A stretch of 64,000 nt of DNA, taken from Dasania sp. GY-MA-18 (lineage in GTDB: Bacteria > Pseudomonadota > Gammaproteobacteria > Pseudomonadales > Dasaniaceae). Shown piece after piece: positions 20,054-31,118 of this stretch. Positions within the stretch are counted from its first letter, which is position 1; each line of letters opens with the position of its first letter. The notes beneath the pieces were generated by a model. The model was not told the origin of the DNA. It saw only the letters and a list, made by a program, of their open reading frames with translations, and did no database searches. The stretch is from positions 1 to 64,000 of the forward strand of contig NZ_JANHAP010000003.1 in assembly GCF_024734385.1 (NCBI RefSeq), given 5' to 3'. Position numbers and translations under genes: made by a program.

Positions 20054-21598
20054 TTAGTAAGTTTGCGTAGCCTTAAACTTCTCTATGCCTTCTTTGAATT
20101 TTGCTTCAAAGTCGCTGTTCCAATCGCCTTTTGCTGCGATGGCTTTCATAGTGTCAGCGTATTCGCTGTTCATGAAAGAGAGTAGGGCAGATTCAAAGTC
20201 ACCAATCTTGGCAACATCGACATCGTTTAAGTGGCCTTCGTTAGCGCAGTAAATCATCAAGCCCATTTCAGCAACATTTTGTGGTGCATATTGCTTCTGC
20301 TTCATTAATTCAGTTACGCGCGCACCGTGGTCTAGCTGTGCCTTAGTGGCATCATCTAGGTCAGAGGCAAACTGAGAGAAAGCCGCAAGCTCACGGTACT
20401 GTGCTAAAGCGGTACGAATACCACCTGACAGCTTTTTAATAATCTTAGTTTGTGCAGAACCACCAACACGGGATACAGAAATACCAGCATCCATAGCAGG
20501 GCGGTTACCACTGTTAAACATGTCGGCTTCTAAGAAGATCTGACCGTCGGTAATAGAGATTACGTTAGTCGGTACGAAAGCTGATACGTCGCCTGCTTGC
20601 GTTTCGATTAATGGCAATGCAGTTAATGATCCGGTTTTACCTTTCACTTCACCGTTGGTGAACTTCTCTACGTAGTTAGCATTTACACGAGAAGCACGCT
20701 CTAATAGGCGCGAGTGCAAATAGAATACGTCGCCAGGGTAGGCTTCACGGCCTGGTGGTCTACGTAGTAGTAGAGATATTTGACGGTAAGCCCAAGCTTG
20801 CTTGGTCAAATCATCATAAATGATCAAGGCATCTTCACCGCGGTCACGGAAGTATTCACCCATAGTACAACCAGCGAAAGGCGCTAAGTATTGCATAGCC
20901 GCTGGGTCAGAAGCGGTAGCGGCAACAATAATGGTGTGCTCCATTGCGCCGTGCTCTTCTAATTTACGTACTACTGAAGCGATAGATGAAGCCTTTTGGC
21001 CTATCGCAACATAGATACATTTAATACCAGAATCTTTTTGGTTGATGATGGCGTCAACAGCAATCGCTGTTTTACCAACCTGGCGGTCACCGATGATCAA
21101 CTCACGCTGGCCACGGCCGATGGGTACCATTGCATCAACGGCTTTTAAACCAATTTGCACAGGCTCATCTACCGATTGACGGTCGATTACACCCGGTGCG
21201 ATTTTTTCGATAAAGTCAGTCGTCTTGTTAGCAAGAGGACCTTTACCGTCTATAGGGTTACCCAATGCGTCTACTACGCGGCCTTGTAGTTCAGGGCCTA
21301 CCGGTACTTCTAGTACGCGGCCAGTACACTTACAAGTTTGGCCTTCAGCTAAGGTTTGGTAACCACCCAACACTACGGCACCTACTGAATCGCGCTCAAG
21401 GTTAAGCGCCATACCATAAACGCCGCCTTCAAACTCAATCATCTCACCAAACATTACATTGGTAAGACCATGGATACGAATAATACCGTCGGTTACAGAA
21501 ACAACAGTACCTTCGTTTTGGGCTTCACTTGCTACATCTAATTGGTCGATGCGGCCTTTGATAATTTCGCTAATCTCTGATGGATTCAGCTGTTGCAT
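20054..21598 (-). CDS. atpA: ATP synthase F1 alpha subunit
   Basis: Non-catalytic nucleotide-binding subunit of F1. The P-loop is GDRQVGKTA, and [23 protein letters not shown] is the family signature. It is 514 residues, the usual length. It lies between atpH and atpG with gaps of about 100 and 60 bp. Confidence 0.98.
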   Translation of the reverse strand: MQQLNPSEISEIIKGRIDQLDVASEAQNEGTVVSVTDGIIRIHGLTNVMFGEMIEFEGGVYGMALNLERDSVGAVVLGGYQTLAEGQTCKCTGRVLEVPVGPELQGRVVDALGNPIDGKGPLANKTTDFIEKIAPGVIDRQSVDEPVQIGLKAVDAMVPIGRGQRELIIGDRQVGKTAIAVDAIINQKDSGIKCIYVAIGQKASSIASVVRKLEEHGAMEHTIIVAATASDPAAMQYLAPFAGCTMGEYFRDRGEDALIIYDDLTKQAWAYRQISLLLRRPPGREAYPGDVFYLHSRLLERASRVNANYVEKFTNGEVKGKTGSLTALPLIETQAGDVSAFVPTNVISITDGQIFLEADMFNSGNRPAMDAGISVSRVGGSAQTKIIKKLSGGIRTALAQYRELAAFSQFASDLDDATKAQLDHGARVTELMKQKQYAPQNVAEMGLMIYCANEGHLNDVDVAKIGDFESALLSFMNSEYADTMKAIAAKGDWNSDFEAKFKEGIEKFKATQTY

Positions 21599-21695
21599 GT
21601 TCTTTTCCTCAATCCCTTTGTTTAGGGATATCTGTCCAGGAGTGCTAGTTAGTCGTTACTAATGTCTATCATTAATAACCTAAACCTAAAACGTA

Positions 21696-22232
21696 TTAAG
21701 CTTTCATCGCCTCGCCAAGCTTAGCTAAGCGACCGCGTATGCTAGCGTCTATCACTACATCAGCAGCGCGTATAATCACACCACCAATTAAGCTTTTATC
21801 GATATTCGCCTGTACTCTTACTTCGCGCTCTAGCTTGCTTGTTAAAGCTTTTGCTAATTGATCTTGTAAATCGGCATCCAGTTCAAAAGCGGTGGCGATA
21901 TCAACATCAACTGTTTTTTCGCGGTTAGCTCTAAAGGCTTCATACAGTGCATAAATCTCAGCTAACAAGCTTAAACGCTTGTTTTCTGCTAACACTTTAA
22001 TAAAGTTTTGTGCTTTAACCGTTAACGCATCACCACAAACATCAATAAAAATCTGTGCTTGTTGTTCAGACGTCAAGGAAGGTGACGCTAGCACCTTCTT
22101 GATAGTATCTGCTTGAGCAACGGCGGCCGCTGTTGCTAATTGCGTTGACCATTCAGCCAACGCATTAGCACTATCAGCATACTCAAATGCTGCTTTTGCA
22201 TAGGGTCTCGCCAGGGTGCTTAATTCAGCCAT
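21696..22232 (-). CDS. atpH: ATP synthase F1 delta subunit
   Basis: Peripheral-stalk cap that joins the F1 head to the b subunits. It is 178 residues with the N-terminal helical bundle (ARPYAKAAFEYA) and the C-terminal signature near IRAADVVIDASIRGRLAKL. It starts 24 bp after atpF. Confidence 0.97.
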   Translation of the reverse strand: MAELSTLARPYAKAAFEYADSANALAEWSTQLATAAAVAQADTIKKVLASPSLTSEQQAQIFIDVCGDALTVKAQNFIKVLAENKRLSLLAEIYALYEAFRANREKTVDVDIATAFELDADLQDQLAKALTSKLEREVRVQANIDKSLIGGVIIRAADVVIDASIRGRLAKLGEAMKA

Positions 22233-22256
22233 AATAACCTCGTCTACACCTGGCCT

Positions 22257-22727
22257 TTACAGACCTGCAGCTAGTTTTTCAACTAGTGCTTTATGTTGTG
22301 CTTCATCGATAGAGCTCTCAAGTACCTTTTCGGCACCTGCCAACACTAAGCTAGCAACTTGCCCGCGCAATTGTTCTTTTGCACGGTTAGCTTCTTGCTC
22401 GATTTCAGCTTGGGCTGCAACTTTTAAGCGATCACCTTCTTCGCGAGCCGTATCTTTGGCTTCTTCAACGATTTGAGTAGCGCGCTTATTTGCAGCATCT
22501 ATGATGCTGGCCGCTTCTTCTTTCGCCTTGCGAAGTTGTTGTGTTGCTTTTTCCTGTGCTAGTTCTAAATCTCTACCAGCACGGTCTGCAGCTTCTAGGC
22601 CATCTGCAATTTGCGCTTCGCGCTCATCCATTGCACTACGTATAGCAGTCCAAACGAATGCTTTGCAGAACCATACAAACAGTAGGAATGTAATGGACTG
22701 GCCAATTAAAGTCAGATTAATGTTCAC
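22257..22727 (-). CDS. atpF: ATP synthase F0 b subunit
   Basis: Peripheral-stalk stator. One N-terminal membrane helix ([20 protein letters not shown]) is followed by a long charged coiled coil. The length of 156 residues equals the E. coli protein. Confidence 0.97.
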   Translation of the reverse strand: MNINLTLIGQSITFLLFVWFCKAFVWTAIRSAMDEREAQIADGLEAADRAGRDLELAQEKATQQLRKAKEEAASIIDAANKRATQIVEEAKDTAREEGDRLKVAAQAEIEQEANRAKEQLRGQVASLVLAGAEKVLESSIDEAQHKALVEKLAAGL

Positions 22728-22787
22728 GCCGACACCTCAGCTTCTTTGCATTTATAAGTAAGAGTTAGTAAACCGTTTCTAACCTAA

Positions 22788-23063
<276 letters not shown>

Positions 23064-23083
23064 TTAAATCTAAAAATTCTTTC

Positions 23084-24037
<954 letters not shown>

Positions 24038-24066
24038 TTAATGCTTTAAACAACGACTCAAACAGC

Positions 24067-24462
24067 CTAGCGCGTTGCCCGCCATGCTAACAACCAAGTC
24101 AGCACCATAAAAAAAATATATGTTAGAAATACGGCGACCACATCGATGGGCCTCATTACCGCAAAACTAACTGCAAACATTACCGCGGTTAAAACAAACT
24201 TACCCGCCTCGCCTCGATAGAAAGACTGCGCCACCTGTGGGGCAGCTCGCGCACCAGCATAGCGAAATGCATAAAATGAAAAATATGCATTTGGCCCTAT
24301 AAATATGCCGGCGCCTATCAAGGCGCTATATATTGTTAATTCACTTAAAGCTAATAGCCAAGCAGCCAGTAATAGAATCAACAACACGAAAATTTGTAGT
24401 GCAAATATTACTAAGAGCCTGGGTTTCTTGAGCTTGGCTACTGGAGCAGTGGATGGTTGCAA
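24067..24462 (-). CDS. atpI: ATP synthase assembly protein I
   Basis: Small membrane protein associated with c-ring assembly or ion handling. It has 131 residues with four hydrophobic segments and the GIFIGPNAYFSFYAFRYAGARAA stretch common in AtpI (shown here as the GPNAYF and RYAGARAA parts). The start appears to be TTG at 24462 with GAGAGG very close upstream, so the first residues are uncertain. It is the first gene of the atp operon. Confidence 0.9.
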   Translation of the reverse strand: MQPSTAPVAKLKKPRLLVIFALQIFVLLILLLAAWLLALSELTIYSALIGAGIFIGPNAYFSFYAFRYAGARAAPQVAQSFYRGEAGKFVLTAVMFAVSFAVMRPIDVVAVFLTYIFFMVLTWLLAWRATR

Positions 24463-24549
24463 CTGCCTCTCACCTTATTATCTCTGTATGCCTATTAACC
24501 AACTTAGTAATCGCCCAGCCTTGAGCCAAGGCCCAGCAAAGCGGAGCGC

Positions 24550-24578
24550 ATTATAGGTAGTTTACGCAGGTGATTCAA
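24550..24578 (-). promoter_or_regulatory. Sigma-70 promoter of the atp operon
   Basis: On the minus strand TTGAAT and TATAAT are separated by exactly 17 bases, about 90 bp before atpI. The sequence after the -10 box is GCGCTCC, a GC-rich discriminator as found in promoters turned down by ppGpp. Confidence 0.8.
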
Positions 24579-24700
24579 CTCTATTAGTGAATTAAGCCCC
24601 GCCAGCAAAGCGCTGCTAGCCCAGTATTTTAGGGGCTTAGCACAGGCGGTTAGCATTTACTCCCGCAGCCAACCAGATATTGATCACATTTTTATATAAA

Positions 24701-24714
24701 CCACTATATGTAGT
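24701..24714. repeat. Copy 1 of 14-bp sequence CCACTATATGTAGT
   Basis: The same 14 bases occur again at 33770-33783 in the rpmH-dnaA gap. This copy lies directly below the parB stop codon. The second copy extends into a full inverted repeat (CCACTA-TATG-TAGTGG). Role unknown. Confidence 0.6.
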
Positions 24715-24720
24715 AAGCAG

Positions 24721-25623
24721 CTATTTGATATGGCTTAAAATGCCATCTAGTTCATCCAGGCTGTTGTATTTTAAAACCAACTTACCCTTACCTTTAGCAC
24801 CATGCTGTAACGTAACCGGCACGCCAATTTTTTCCGATAGCTCAGTTTCCAGCTTGGCGATATCACCATCAACCGAGTCTTGCTTGGCTTTGCCGCTAGG
24901 TTTTGCATCTTCGCTTTGCAGCTGTTTGATGAGCACTTCTGTTTGCCGTACCGACAAACCCTTGCTGATGATGGTACTGGCAGCCGCCGATTGCTGATCC
25001 AAGGGTAGGGCTAATAGTAGCTTGGCGTGGCCCAGCTCTATGTCACCATGCTCTAACAGGCGCTGCACATCTTCACGCAAATTCATTAAACGCAGTAAGT
25101 TAGCGATGGTGCTGCGGGATTTGCCCACCGCATCGGCTACCTCTTGCTGAGAAAGTTCAAACTCTTGTTGCAGGCGATACAAGGCTATAGCCTCTTCCAT
25201 GGCGTTGAGGTTTTCGCGTTGTATATTTTCGATTAGCGCCATGGCAATGGCCGCTTCGTCGGGCACCTCGCGAATTAACGCGGGGATTTTATCCAGGCCT
25301 GCTAACTGGCAAGCACGCCAGCGGCGCTCACCGGCGATAATCTCATAGCGTTGATCGGCGATAGGGCGCACCACTATGGGCTGCATCACCCCTTGGGTTT
25401 TAATGCTGGCGGCCAATTCCTCTAGGGCTTCGGGGTGCATATCCCGGCGCGGCTGGTATTTACCGCGCTGGATGATTTCTACCGGCAAATCCCGCAATAA
25501 ACCGTCGCCGCTTAGCGGCTCAGCCAACTCAACTACAGCCTCGTCGGCCTCGGCAGTAGCCTGCGGTTTGTTTTTATTAATCAAAGAGTTAAGGCCACGC
25601 CCTAAGCCACGTTTTTTTGCCAT
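24721..25623 (-). CDS. parB: Chromosome partitioning protein ParB
   Basis: CTP-dependent DNA clamp that loads at parS sites and positions the origin. The N-terminal ParB/sulfiredoxin-like domain has GERRWRACQLAG and the ENIQRENLNAMEEA motif; the central helix-turn-helix (SQQEVADAVGKSRSTIANLLRL) binds parS, and a C-terminal dimer domain completes 300 residues. It lies 28 bp after parA. Two perfect parS sites for this protein are found 12 kb away in recF. Confidence 0.97.
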   Translation of the reverse strand: MAKKRGLGRGLNSLINKNKPQATAEADEAVVELAEPLSGDGLLRDLPVEIIQRGKYQPRRDMHPEALEELAASIKTQGVMQPIVVRPIADQRYEIIAGERRWRACQLAGLDKIPALIREVPDEAAIAMALIENIQRENLNAMEEAIALYRLQQEFELSQQEVADAVGKSRSTIANLLRLMNLREDVQRLLEHGDIELGHAKLLLALPLDQQSAAASTIISKGLSVRQTEVLIKQLQSEDAKPSGKAKQDSVDGDIAKLETELSEKIGVPVTLQHGAKGKGKLVLKYNSLDELDGILSHIK

Positions 25624-25651
25624 TGTGTATTACACCTGGTATTTGTCTTAG

Positions 25652-26443
25652 TTATTCGACTGCTGCTGCGGTTTGCTCTTTATCGCTGCGGCGCAGCATT
25701 TCACCCGCCAAGGCCAAATAGGCCACTGCACCCTTGGATTGTTTGTCATAAAACAACACAGGCATACCAAAGCTGGGGGCCTCGGCCAAACGTATATTAC
25801 GGGGGATAAAGGTGCGGTAAACCTTGTCGCCAAAGTACTCCAGCAACTGGTCGGAAACGTCTTTGGTCAGGCTATTGCGGGGGTCGTACATGGTGCGCAA
25901 CAAGCCTTCTATCTGCAAGCTGGGGTTTACCGACTCTTGGATTTGGTTAATGGTATCCATTAGCGCCGCCAAGCCCTCCAGTGCATAGTACTCACACTGC
26001 ATGGGGATAATCACGCCATCGGCCGCCGCCAAGGCATTAACCGTGAGCATATTCAGCGACGGTGGGCAGTCTATAATCACATAGTCATAAGCGGCGCGCT
26101 CCACCGCTAAGGCATCGCGCAGCCGGTATTCTTTATTTTCTATATCGAGTAATTCGACTTCGGCGGCGGTGACGTCGGAGTTAGAGGGGACTATGTCATA
26201 GCCGGCATTTTCACCGTGCACACTGACCTCAGCCACGCCCTTGCCCAGCACCAGCACATCGTAAAGGCTGGCTTCGACATCATTTTTATCTATGCCGCTG
26301 CCCATGGTGGCATTGCCCTGGGGGTCCAAGTCTATAAGCAGCACTTTTTTTTTGGTAGCCACTAAGGAGGCGGCCAAATTTACACAGGTGGTGGTTTTAC
26401 CTACGCCGCCTTTTTGGTTGGTAATGGCTAGTATCTTTCCCAA
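25652..26443 (-). CDS. parA: Chromosome partitioning ATPase ParA
   Basis: Walker-type ATPase that forms a nucleoid-bound gradient and moves ParB-parS complexes. The deviant Walker A is KGGVGKTT at residues 10-17; Walker A' is LLIDLDPQGNAT, and Walker B is DYVIIDCPPSL. The 263 residues fit the small chromosomal ParA (Soj) type, with no N-terminal DNA-binding domain. It follows rsmG by 41 bp in the usual gidAB-parAB arrangement. Confidence 0.97.
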   Translation of the reverse strand: MGKILAITNQKGGVGKTTTCVNLAASLVATKKKVLLIDLDPQGNATMGSGIDKNDVEASLYDVLVLGKGVAEVSVHGENAGYDIVPSNSDVTAAEVELLDIENKEYRLRDALAVERAAYDYVIIDCPPSLNMLTVNALAAADGVIIPMQCEYYALEGLAALMDTINQIQESVNPSLQIEGLLRTMYDPRNSLTKDVSDQLLEYFGDKVYRTFIPRNIRLAEAPSFGMPVLFYDKQSKGAVAYLALAGEMLRRSDKEQTAAAVE

Positions 26444-26484
26444 AACGAGTTCCTAATTATTATGCTGTAACGCACTTATAGCGC

Positions 26485-27117
26485 TCAGCGCTGTTTGGAC
26501 ATAACCACTAAATGACGTTGGCCGTCACTATGAGGCACATCAAGGGGATGACAGGCATCGACCTTATAAGTTTTTTGCACCGCGCTCAACTCTTCTGTGG
26601 GATAAACCCCTTTCATCGCATAAAAGCGGCCATCATCAGCAAGTAACTGCTGGCTACCCTGTACCATATCTTCCAGAGTGGCGAAGGCTCGCGATAACAC
26701 ACCATCATAGAGCTGCTCGGGATGGTGGCTCTCTACTCGGCAATGATGAACCGCCACATTGGCTAGCTTTAATTCGGTTTTCACTTGAAATAAAAACCGC
26801 GTTTTTTTGCCGTTGCTATCCAGCAAATCGAAGCTGCGCTCAGGGTAGAGTATGGCCAGTACTATGCCGGGCAAACCGCCACCGGTGCCCACATCAATAA
26901 AACGCTGGCCGCGAATTAAGGTTGCGATACTGAGGCTATCCAACAGGTGACGGCTGACCATTTCCAGAGGGTCGCGTATAGCGGTAAGGTTGTAGGCTTT
27001 ATTCCACTTAATCAGCAATTGGTGATAGGCCAGCAATTGCGCCATCACTTTTTCATCTAAAGTGAGGCCTAGGGCCTCGGCACCGGCGGCTAAAATCGTA
27101 CGATATTGTTCTGACAT
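26485..27117 (-). CDS. rsmG: 16S rRNA (guanine-527 N7) methyltransferase
   Basis: Methylates G527 of 16S rRNA. The AdoMet-binding loop is FIDVGTGGGLPGIVLAI; other family features are NLTAIRDP and SRAFATLEDM. It has 210 residues. Its ATG overlaps the mnmG stop as TAATG, indicating coupling. Confidence 0.96.
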   Translation of the reverse strand: MSEQYRTILAAGAEALGLTLDEKVMAQLLAYHQLLIKWNKAYNLTAIRDPLEMVSRHLLDSLSIATLIRGQRFIDVGTGGGLPGIVLAILYPERSFDLLDSNGKKTRFLFQVKTELKLANVAVHHCRVESHHPEQLYDGVLSRAFATLEDMVQGSQQLLADDGRFYAMKGVYPTEELSAVQKTYKVDACHPLDVPHSDGQRHLVVMSKQR

Positions 27118-29024
27118 TAAGCGGACTTTTGTGAGTTCTGATTACCGGTATGCTTTAACAAACCTTGTTTTTTTAAGTAGATTAGCAACAGCGATACCGC
27201 CGCGGGGGTCACCCCTTGTATACGTGAAGCTCGCGCTAAGGTTTCGGGCTTGGCAGCAATCAGTTTCTGCTTAACCTCGTTGGATAAACCTTCGATGACC
27301 GAATAATCAAATTCATCGGGCAGTAGGGTATTCTCGTAACGGCGCAGCCTGTCGATTTCTTCGGTTTGCCTATCGATATAACCGGCGTACTTAACTTGGA
27401 TTTCTACTTGCTCGGCCACCTGCGCGCAACTTACCGCCTCGCCTTTAACACTGGCTATATCGCTATAGCTAATGCCGGGGCGTTTTAGTAAATCCATTAA
27501 ACTGTATTCGCGGGTAATGGGGGTATCGACCAAGGTATTTACTTTATCGCCAGCTTCGGTTTTGGGTTGCACCCAGGTTTGCGCTAAACGTTCAGCTTCT
27601 TTTTCTATACCCTCGCGCTTAATGCTAAAGGCCTGCCATTGCTCATCACCCACTAAACCTAGGTTGCGGCCTATTTCGGTAAGGCGTAAATCGGCATTGT
27701 CTTCTCGTAAGATTAAGCGGTATTCAGCACGGGAGGTAAACATGCGGTAGGGCTCCATAGTCCCCATGGAGATTAAGTCATCTACCATCACGCCTATGTA
27801 TGCCTCGTCTCTACGTGGGCACCAGCTGTCTTGGCCCTGCGCTTTGCGGGCGGCATTTAAACCGGCCAACAAACCTTGCGCGCCCGCCTCTTCGTAACCG
27901 GTGGTGCCGTTGATTTGGCCTGCAAAAAATAAGCCGCTAATAAATTTGGTTTCTAAGGAGTACTTTAAATCGCGAGGATCAAAAAAGTCGTACTCTATGG
28001 CATAGCCTGGACGCGAGATATGAGCATTTTCAAAGCCCTTAATCGAGCGCACTAATTCAAATTGCACATCAAAGGACAGGCTGGTGGAAATACCGTTGGG
28101 GTATAACTCGTGGGTACGCAGGCCTTCGGGCTCGATAAAAATCTGGTGGCTGTTTTTATCGGCAAAGCGATGGATTTTGTCTTCTATGGAGGGGCAGTAA
28201 CGTGGCCCCACGCCTTCAATCACCCCGGTATACATGGGTGAGCGATCTAAACCGCTGCGAATAATCTCGTGGGTTTGCTCATTGGTGTGGGTAATCCAGC
28301 AGCAGACTTGTTCGGGGTGTTGTGCCAGCGAGCCCATAAACGACATGACCGGCTCAGGCTTATCGCCCCACTGTGGTTCTAGGCCCTCAAAATTAACCGA
28401 GCGAGCATCGATACGCGGCGGGGTGCCGGTTTTTAAGCGCTCTACATTGAAAGGCAATTCCCGCAAGCGGTCGGCCAAGGCTATGGACGGCGGATCACCG
28501 GCACGGCCACCGGAGTGATTATCCATGCCTATGTGGATTTTGCCGCCTAAAAAAGTCCCTGAACACAATACTACGCTGGGGGCAAAAAACTTTAGCCCCA
28601 TTTGGGTGACTACCCCTTTGACGGTCTCACCTTCAATGATGAGATCATCGACACCTTGCTGAAAAATACTGAGATTGGGCTGATTTTCTAATATATCCCG
28701 TATCGCCGCCTTGTACAGGGCGCGGTCAGCCTGGGCTCTGGTGGCCCTAACTGCTGGGCCTTTGCGGGCATTGAGGGTGCGAAATTGAATACCGCCTAGG
28801 TCGGTAGCCCTAGCCATGGCGCCACCCAGGGCGTCTATCTCTTTGACTAAATGGCTTTTGCCTATGCCACCAATAGCGGGGTTGCAGGACATCTGCCCCA
28901 AGGTTTCGATGTTGTGGGATAGCAATAAGGTTTTTGCCCCCATACGCGCTGCGGCCAAACAGGCCTCAGTTCCAGCATGGCCACCGCCAATAACAATAAC
29001 ATCAAAATGATCAGGGTAATTCAC
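27117..29024 (-). CDS. mnmG: tRNA uridine-34 carboxymethylaminomethyl synthase subunit MnmG
   Basis: FAD enzyme that, with MnmE, modifies the wobble uridine of several tRNAs. An FAD-binding motif ([19 protein letters not shown]) opens the protein; the GidA signatures [10 protein letters not shown] and [17 protein letters not shown] are present, as is the C-terminal MnmE-binding region. The start is GTG; it has 635 residues. It is the first gene of mnmG-rsmG-parA-parB, with the likely origin directly upstream. Confidence 0.97.
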   Translation of the reverse strand: MNYPDHFDVIVIGGGHAGTEACLAAARMGAKTLLLSHNIETLGQMSCNPAIGGIGKSHLVKEIDALGGAMARATDLGGIQFRTLNARKGPAVRATRAQADRALYKAAIRDILENQPNLSIFQQGVDDLIIEGETVKGVVTQMGLKFFAPSVVLCSGTFLGGKIHIGMDNHSGGRAGDPPSIALADRLRELPFNVERLKTGTPPRIDARSVNFEGLEPQWGDKPEPVMSFMGSLAQHPEQVCCWITHTNEQTHEIIRSGLDRSPMYTGVIEGVGPRYCPSIEDKIHRFADKNSHQIFIEPEGLRTHELYPNGISTSLSFDVQFELVRSIKGFENAHISRPGYAIEYDFFDPRDLKYSLETKFISGLFFAGQINGTTGYEEAGAQGLLAGLNAARKAQGQDSWCPRRDEAYIGVMVDDLISMGTMEPYRMFTSRAEYRLILREDNADLRLTEIGRNLGLVGDEQWQAFSIKREGIEKEAERLAQTWVQPKTEAGDKVNTLVDTPITREYSLMDLLKRPGISYSDIASVKGEAVSCAQVAEQVEIQVKYAGYIDRQTEEIDRLRRYENTLLPDEFDYSVIEGLSNEVKQKLIAAKPETLARASRIQGVTPAAVSLLLIYLKKQGLLKHTGNQNSQKSA

Positions 29025-29089
29025 AGTGTATCTCAGTAAATAATCTAGCAGACCCTAGCCTGTTTTAGCTGGGGGTCAAAAGGGCGGCC

Positions 29090-29119
29090 ATTATACGGCT
29101 TATTCTCAAGCTAGCGCAA
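29090..29119 (-). promoter_or_regulatory. Probable mnmG promoter
   Basis: A minus-strand TATAAT (29090-29095) has TTGCGC 18 bases upstream (29114-29119), about 65 bp before the mnmG start. The -35 is imperfect. Confidence 0.5.
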
Positions 29120-29134
29120 AGAGTTGTTGTTGTT

Positions 29135-29530
29135 TTTTTGTACAGTTAAGTTTTATATTTTTTGTTTTTTTAAAGGTTATTAAATTTATTATTTTATATA
29201 TATGAATATATCTATTGTTGTTATTGTTATTACTGAGCCCATATTTTGTGTATAAGCAATTTAAATATAATAAAATCAATGCCTTACACGAAATAAAAAG
29301 CCTGTATCAACGCTGTATCTGCTGGTATTAAGCTCTCAATGAGCTGTGCATAAAAGGCCTGTTTATCCACAGGTGATAATTTATAGTTATAAATAGCCTT
29401 TTTTATAAAAGTGATTTCAAGGGTTTTTACACAGCGCTTAGCCGGATTTATCCACAGAAAAATAATTAAATTTATTTTTTACAATAAGTATTGCTGCAAG
29501 CTGTGTATAAGTTGTGGGTAAGGGGCTGTA
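29135..29530. other. oriC: Candidate oriC: AT-rich unwinding region plus DnaA-box cluster
   Basis: The 582-bp gap between mnmG and mnmE has no gene. About 29135-29240 is almost pure A/T (candidate unwinding element). DnaA boxes follow: TTATACACA on the minus strand at 29247-29255, TTATGCACA (minus) at 29345-29353, TTATCCACA (plus) at 29363-29371 and 29448-29456, TTATACACA (minus) at 29502-29510. One-mismatch boxes occur at 29425-29433 and 29513-29521. Five good boxes in 265 bp, next to gidA, is the arrangement of enterobacterial oriC. Confidence 0.75.
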
Positions 29531-29541
29531 AGGGGAGGGGG
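29516..29541 (+). other. G-quadruplex motif at the edge of the origin
   Basis: Four G-runs of 3, 4, 4 and 5 bases with loops of 3, 6 and 1 bases satisfy the common G3+N1-7 definition. It overlaps the last weak DnaA box (29513-29521). Confidence 0.6.
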
Positions 29542-29548
29542 AGGCTCT

Positions 29549-29591
29549 AGTCTACAGTCTCTAGTTTTAACTAAGCTAGCGACTGTAGACT
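29549..29591. repeat. Long inverted repeat between origin and mnmE
   Basis: Perfect 11-bp arms AGTCTACAGTC (29549-29559) and GACTGTAGACT (29581-29591) enclose 21 bases. It begins 16 bases past the mnmE stop, so it could fold at the end of the mnmE mRNA, but there is no T-run; the CTAG-rich inner sequence suggests further pairing. Confidence 0.6.
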
Positions 29592-29606
29592 GTGAACTAG
29601 CGGCTG

Positions 29607-30989
29607 CTACTTACCTATACAAAAACTAGAAAAGATCTTGCCTAGTAAGTCATCAGGGGTGAATTCACCGGTAATCTCGCTAAGTGCGTTTTGGCATAGG
29701 CGTAGATCTTCCGCTAATAGTTCACCAGCACCAAACTCAGTCAGCTGCTGTTGCCCTGCCAATAGAGCGCCTTGCGCCTTTTCTAGGGCATCTATATGCC
29801 TGCGCCTAGCGGTAAAACCGCCTTCACCGGCACCACTATAGCCCATGCAATTTTTTAAATGCTGGCGTAACAACTCTATACCATCACCGGCTTTGGCGGA
29901 GAGTTTTATCAGGCTGTGCTCGCCTTCTATTAACTCAGAGGATAATTGGTTGAGGTCACATTTGTTGTGGATAACTGTGATGTGAGTTAAATCGACAAAT
30001 TCTTTAGCGGCTTGCGGCCAAAGTTTAAATGGGTCGGTTTCTTGGCTTTGGCTGCTATCGACGACCAGTAAAATTCTATCGGCTTTACGTATTTCATCCC
30101 AGGCGCGGCGTATGCCTTCTTGCTCTACTATGTCGGGGCTGTCGCGCAGGCCAGCGGTGTCTATGATGTGTAATGGCATGCCATCGATTTGTATTTGCTC
30201 ACGCAGTACATCGCGGGTGGTGCCTTCTATTTCGGTAACTATGGCGCTGTCGCGGCCTGATAGGGCGTTAAGCAAGCTGGATTTACCGGCATTAGGCTTT
30301 CCGGCTATTACCACGGTCATGCCTTCTTGCAGTAAGGCCCCTTGCTTAGCTTGCTTAAAAACCTGATTGAGCTGATCGATAATGCCCTGCAGGTCGTTGG
30401 CGACTTTACCATCACCGATGAAATCAATTTCTTCCTCGGGGAAATCTATCGCTGCCTCTACATAGATGCGTAGCTGTATAACCTGCTCTACCAAGGTGTT
30501 GATCTTATTGCTGAACTCGCCCTGTAGTGAACGCAGGGCGTTTTTAGCAGCTTGTTCTGAGGCACTATCGATTAGGTCGGCAATGGCTTCGGCCTGGGCT
30601 AGGTCAATTTTATTATTGAGAAAGGCACGCTCAGAGAACTCACCCGGCCTGGCTAGGCGCGCCCCTAGTTTCATGACTTCTCTCAATAAGCAGTCTAGGA
30701 GTATGGGGCCACCGTGGCCTTGTAGCTCTAATACGTCTTCGCCGGTAAAGGAGTTGGGGCCGGCAAAAAATAAGGCGATACCCGCATCTAACACTTCTTT
30801 GCTGTTAGCGCCCTTGCTTTCATAGAAGCTGCCGTAATGGGCGTAGCGTGGTTTTAACTGGCTGTTGGTGATCTGCTGGGCTATGGCTAGTGTCTTGGGG
30901 CCAGAGACGCGGATGATGCCTACGCCACCACGGCCGGGTGGGGTGGCCAGGGCGGCTATGGTGTCGGTGTCTAGGGAGTTGCTATTCAT
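29607..30989 (-). CDS. mnmE: tRNA modification GTPase MnmE
   Basis: Partner of MnmG in wobble-uridine modification. An N-terminal tetrahydrofolate-binding domain ([22 protein letters not shown] region) leads to a helical domain containing the G domain ([21 protein letters not shown]), and the C terminus is the invariant CIGK. I start at the ATG at 30989 ([10 protein letters not shown]), giving 460 residues, rather than an upstream TTG at 31007. A TGTGGATAA inside the gene (29966-29974) equals a DnaA box, probably by chance. Confidence 0.96.
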   Translation of the reverse strand: MNSNSLDTDTIAALATPPGRGGVGIIRVSGPKTLAIAQQITNSQLKPRYAHYGSFYESKGANSKEVLDAGIALFFAGPNSFTGEDVLELQGHGGPILLDCLLREVMKLGARLARPGEFSERAFLNNKIDLAQAEAIADLIDSASEQAAKNALRSLQGEFSNKINTLVEQVIQLRIYVEAAIDFPEEEIDFIGDGKVANDLQGIIDQLNQVFKQAKQGALLQEGMTVVIAGKPNAGKSSLLNALSGRDSAIVTEIEGTTRDVLREQIQIDGMPLHIIDTAGLRDSPDIVEQEGIRRAWDEIRKADRILLVVDSSQSQETDPFKLWPQAAKEFVDLTHITVIHNKCDLNQLSSELIEGEHSLIKLSAKAGDGIELLRQHLKNCMGYSGAGEGGFTARRRHIDALEKAQGALLAGQQQLTEFGAGELLAEDLRLCQNALSEITGEFTPDDLLGKIFSSFCIGK

Positions 30990-31072
30990 AATGCGGCTTA
31001 TCAACAATAAAAGTGTTTAAGAAGTTTGGGCTGTATCAGGCCAATTGCAATCATTGTAAGGCTTAATCGCCA

Positions 31073-31104
31073 GATATAAAAAAGGCTGCAAATGCAGCCT
31101 TTTT
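31073..31104 (-). terminator. Rho-independent terminator after yidC
   Basis: Stem AAAAAGGCTGC/GCAGCCTTTTT with a four-base loop (31079-31104) lies 15 bases past the yidC stop and is followed by TTATATC on the minus strand. It ends the rpmH-rnpA-yidD-yidC transcript and is symmetric enough to work in either direction. Confidence 0.88.
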
Positions 31105-31118
31105 AGTTTTCGTTTTTG

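Noticed and set aside
24463-24720. Small gene between atpI and parB
   Set aside because: Frames are short and lack ribosome sites; the gap is explained by the atp promoter and the 14-bp repeat.
29966-29974. Perfect DnaA box TGTGGATAA inside mnmE
   Set aside because: It is isolated in coding sequence, with no neighbours or AT-rich element; probably chance.
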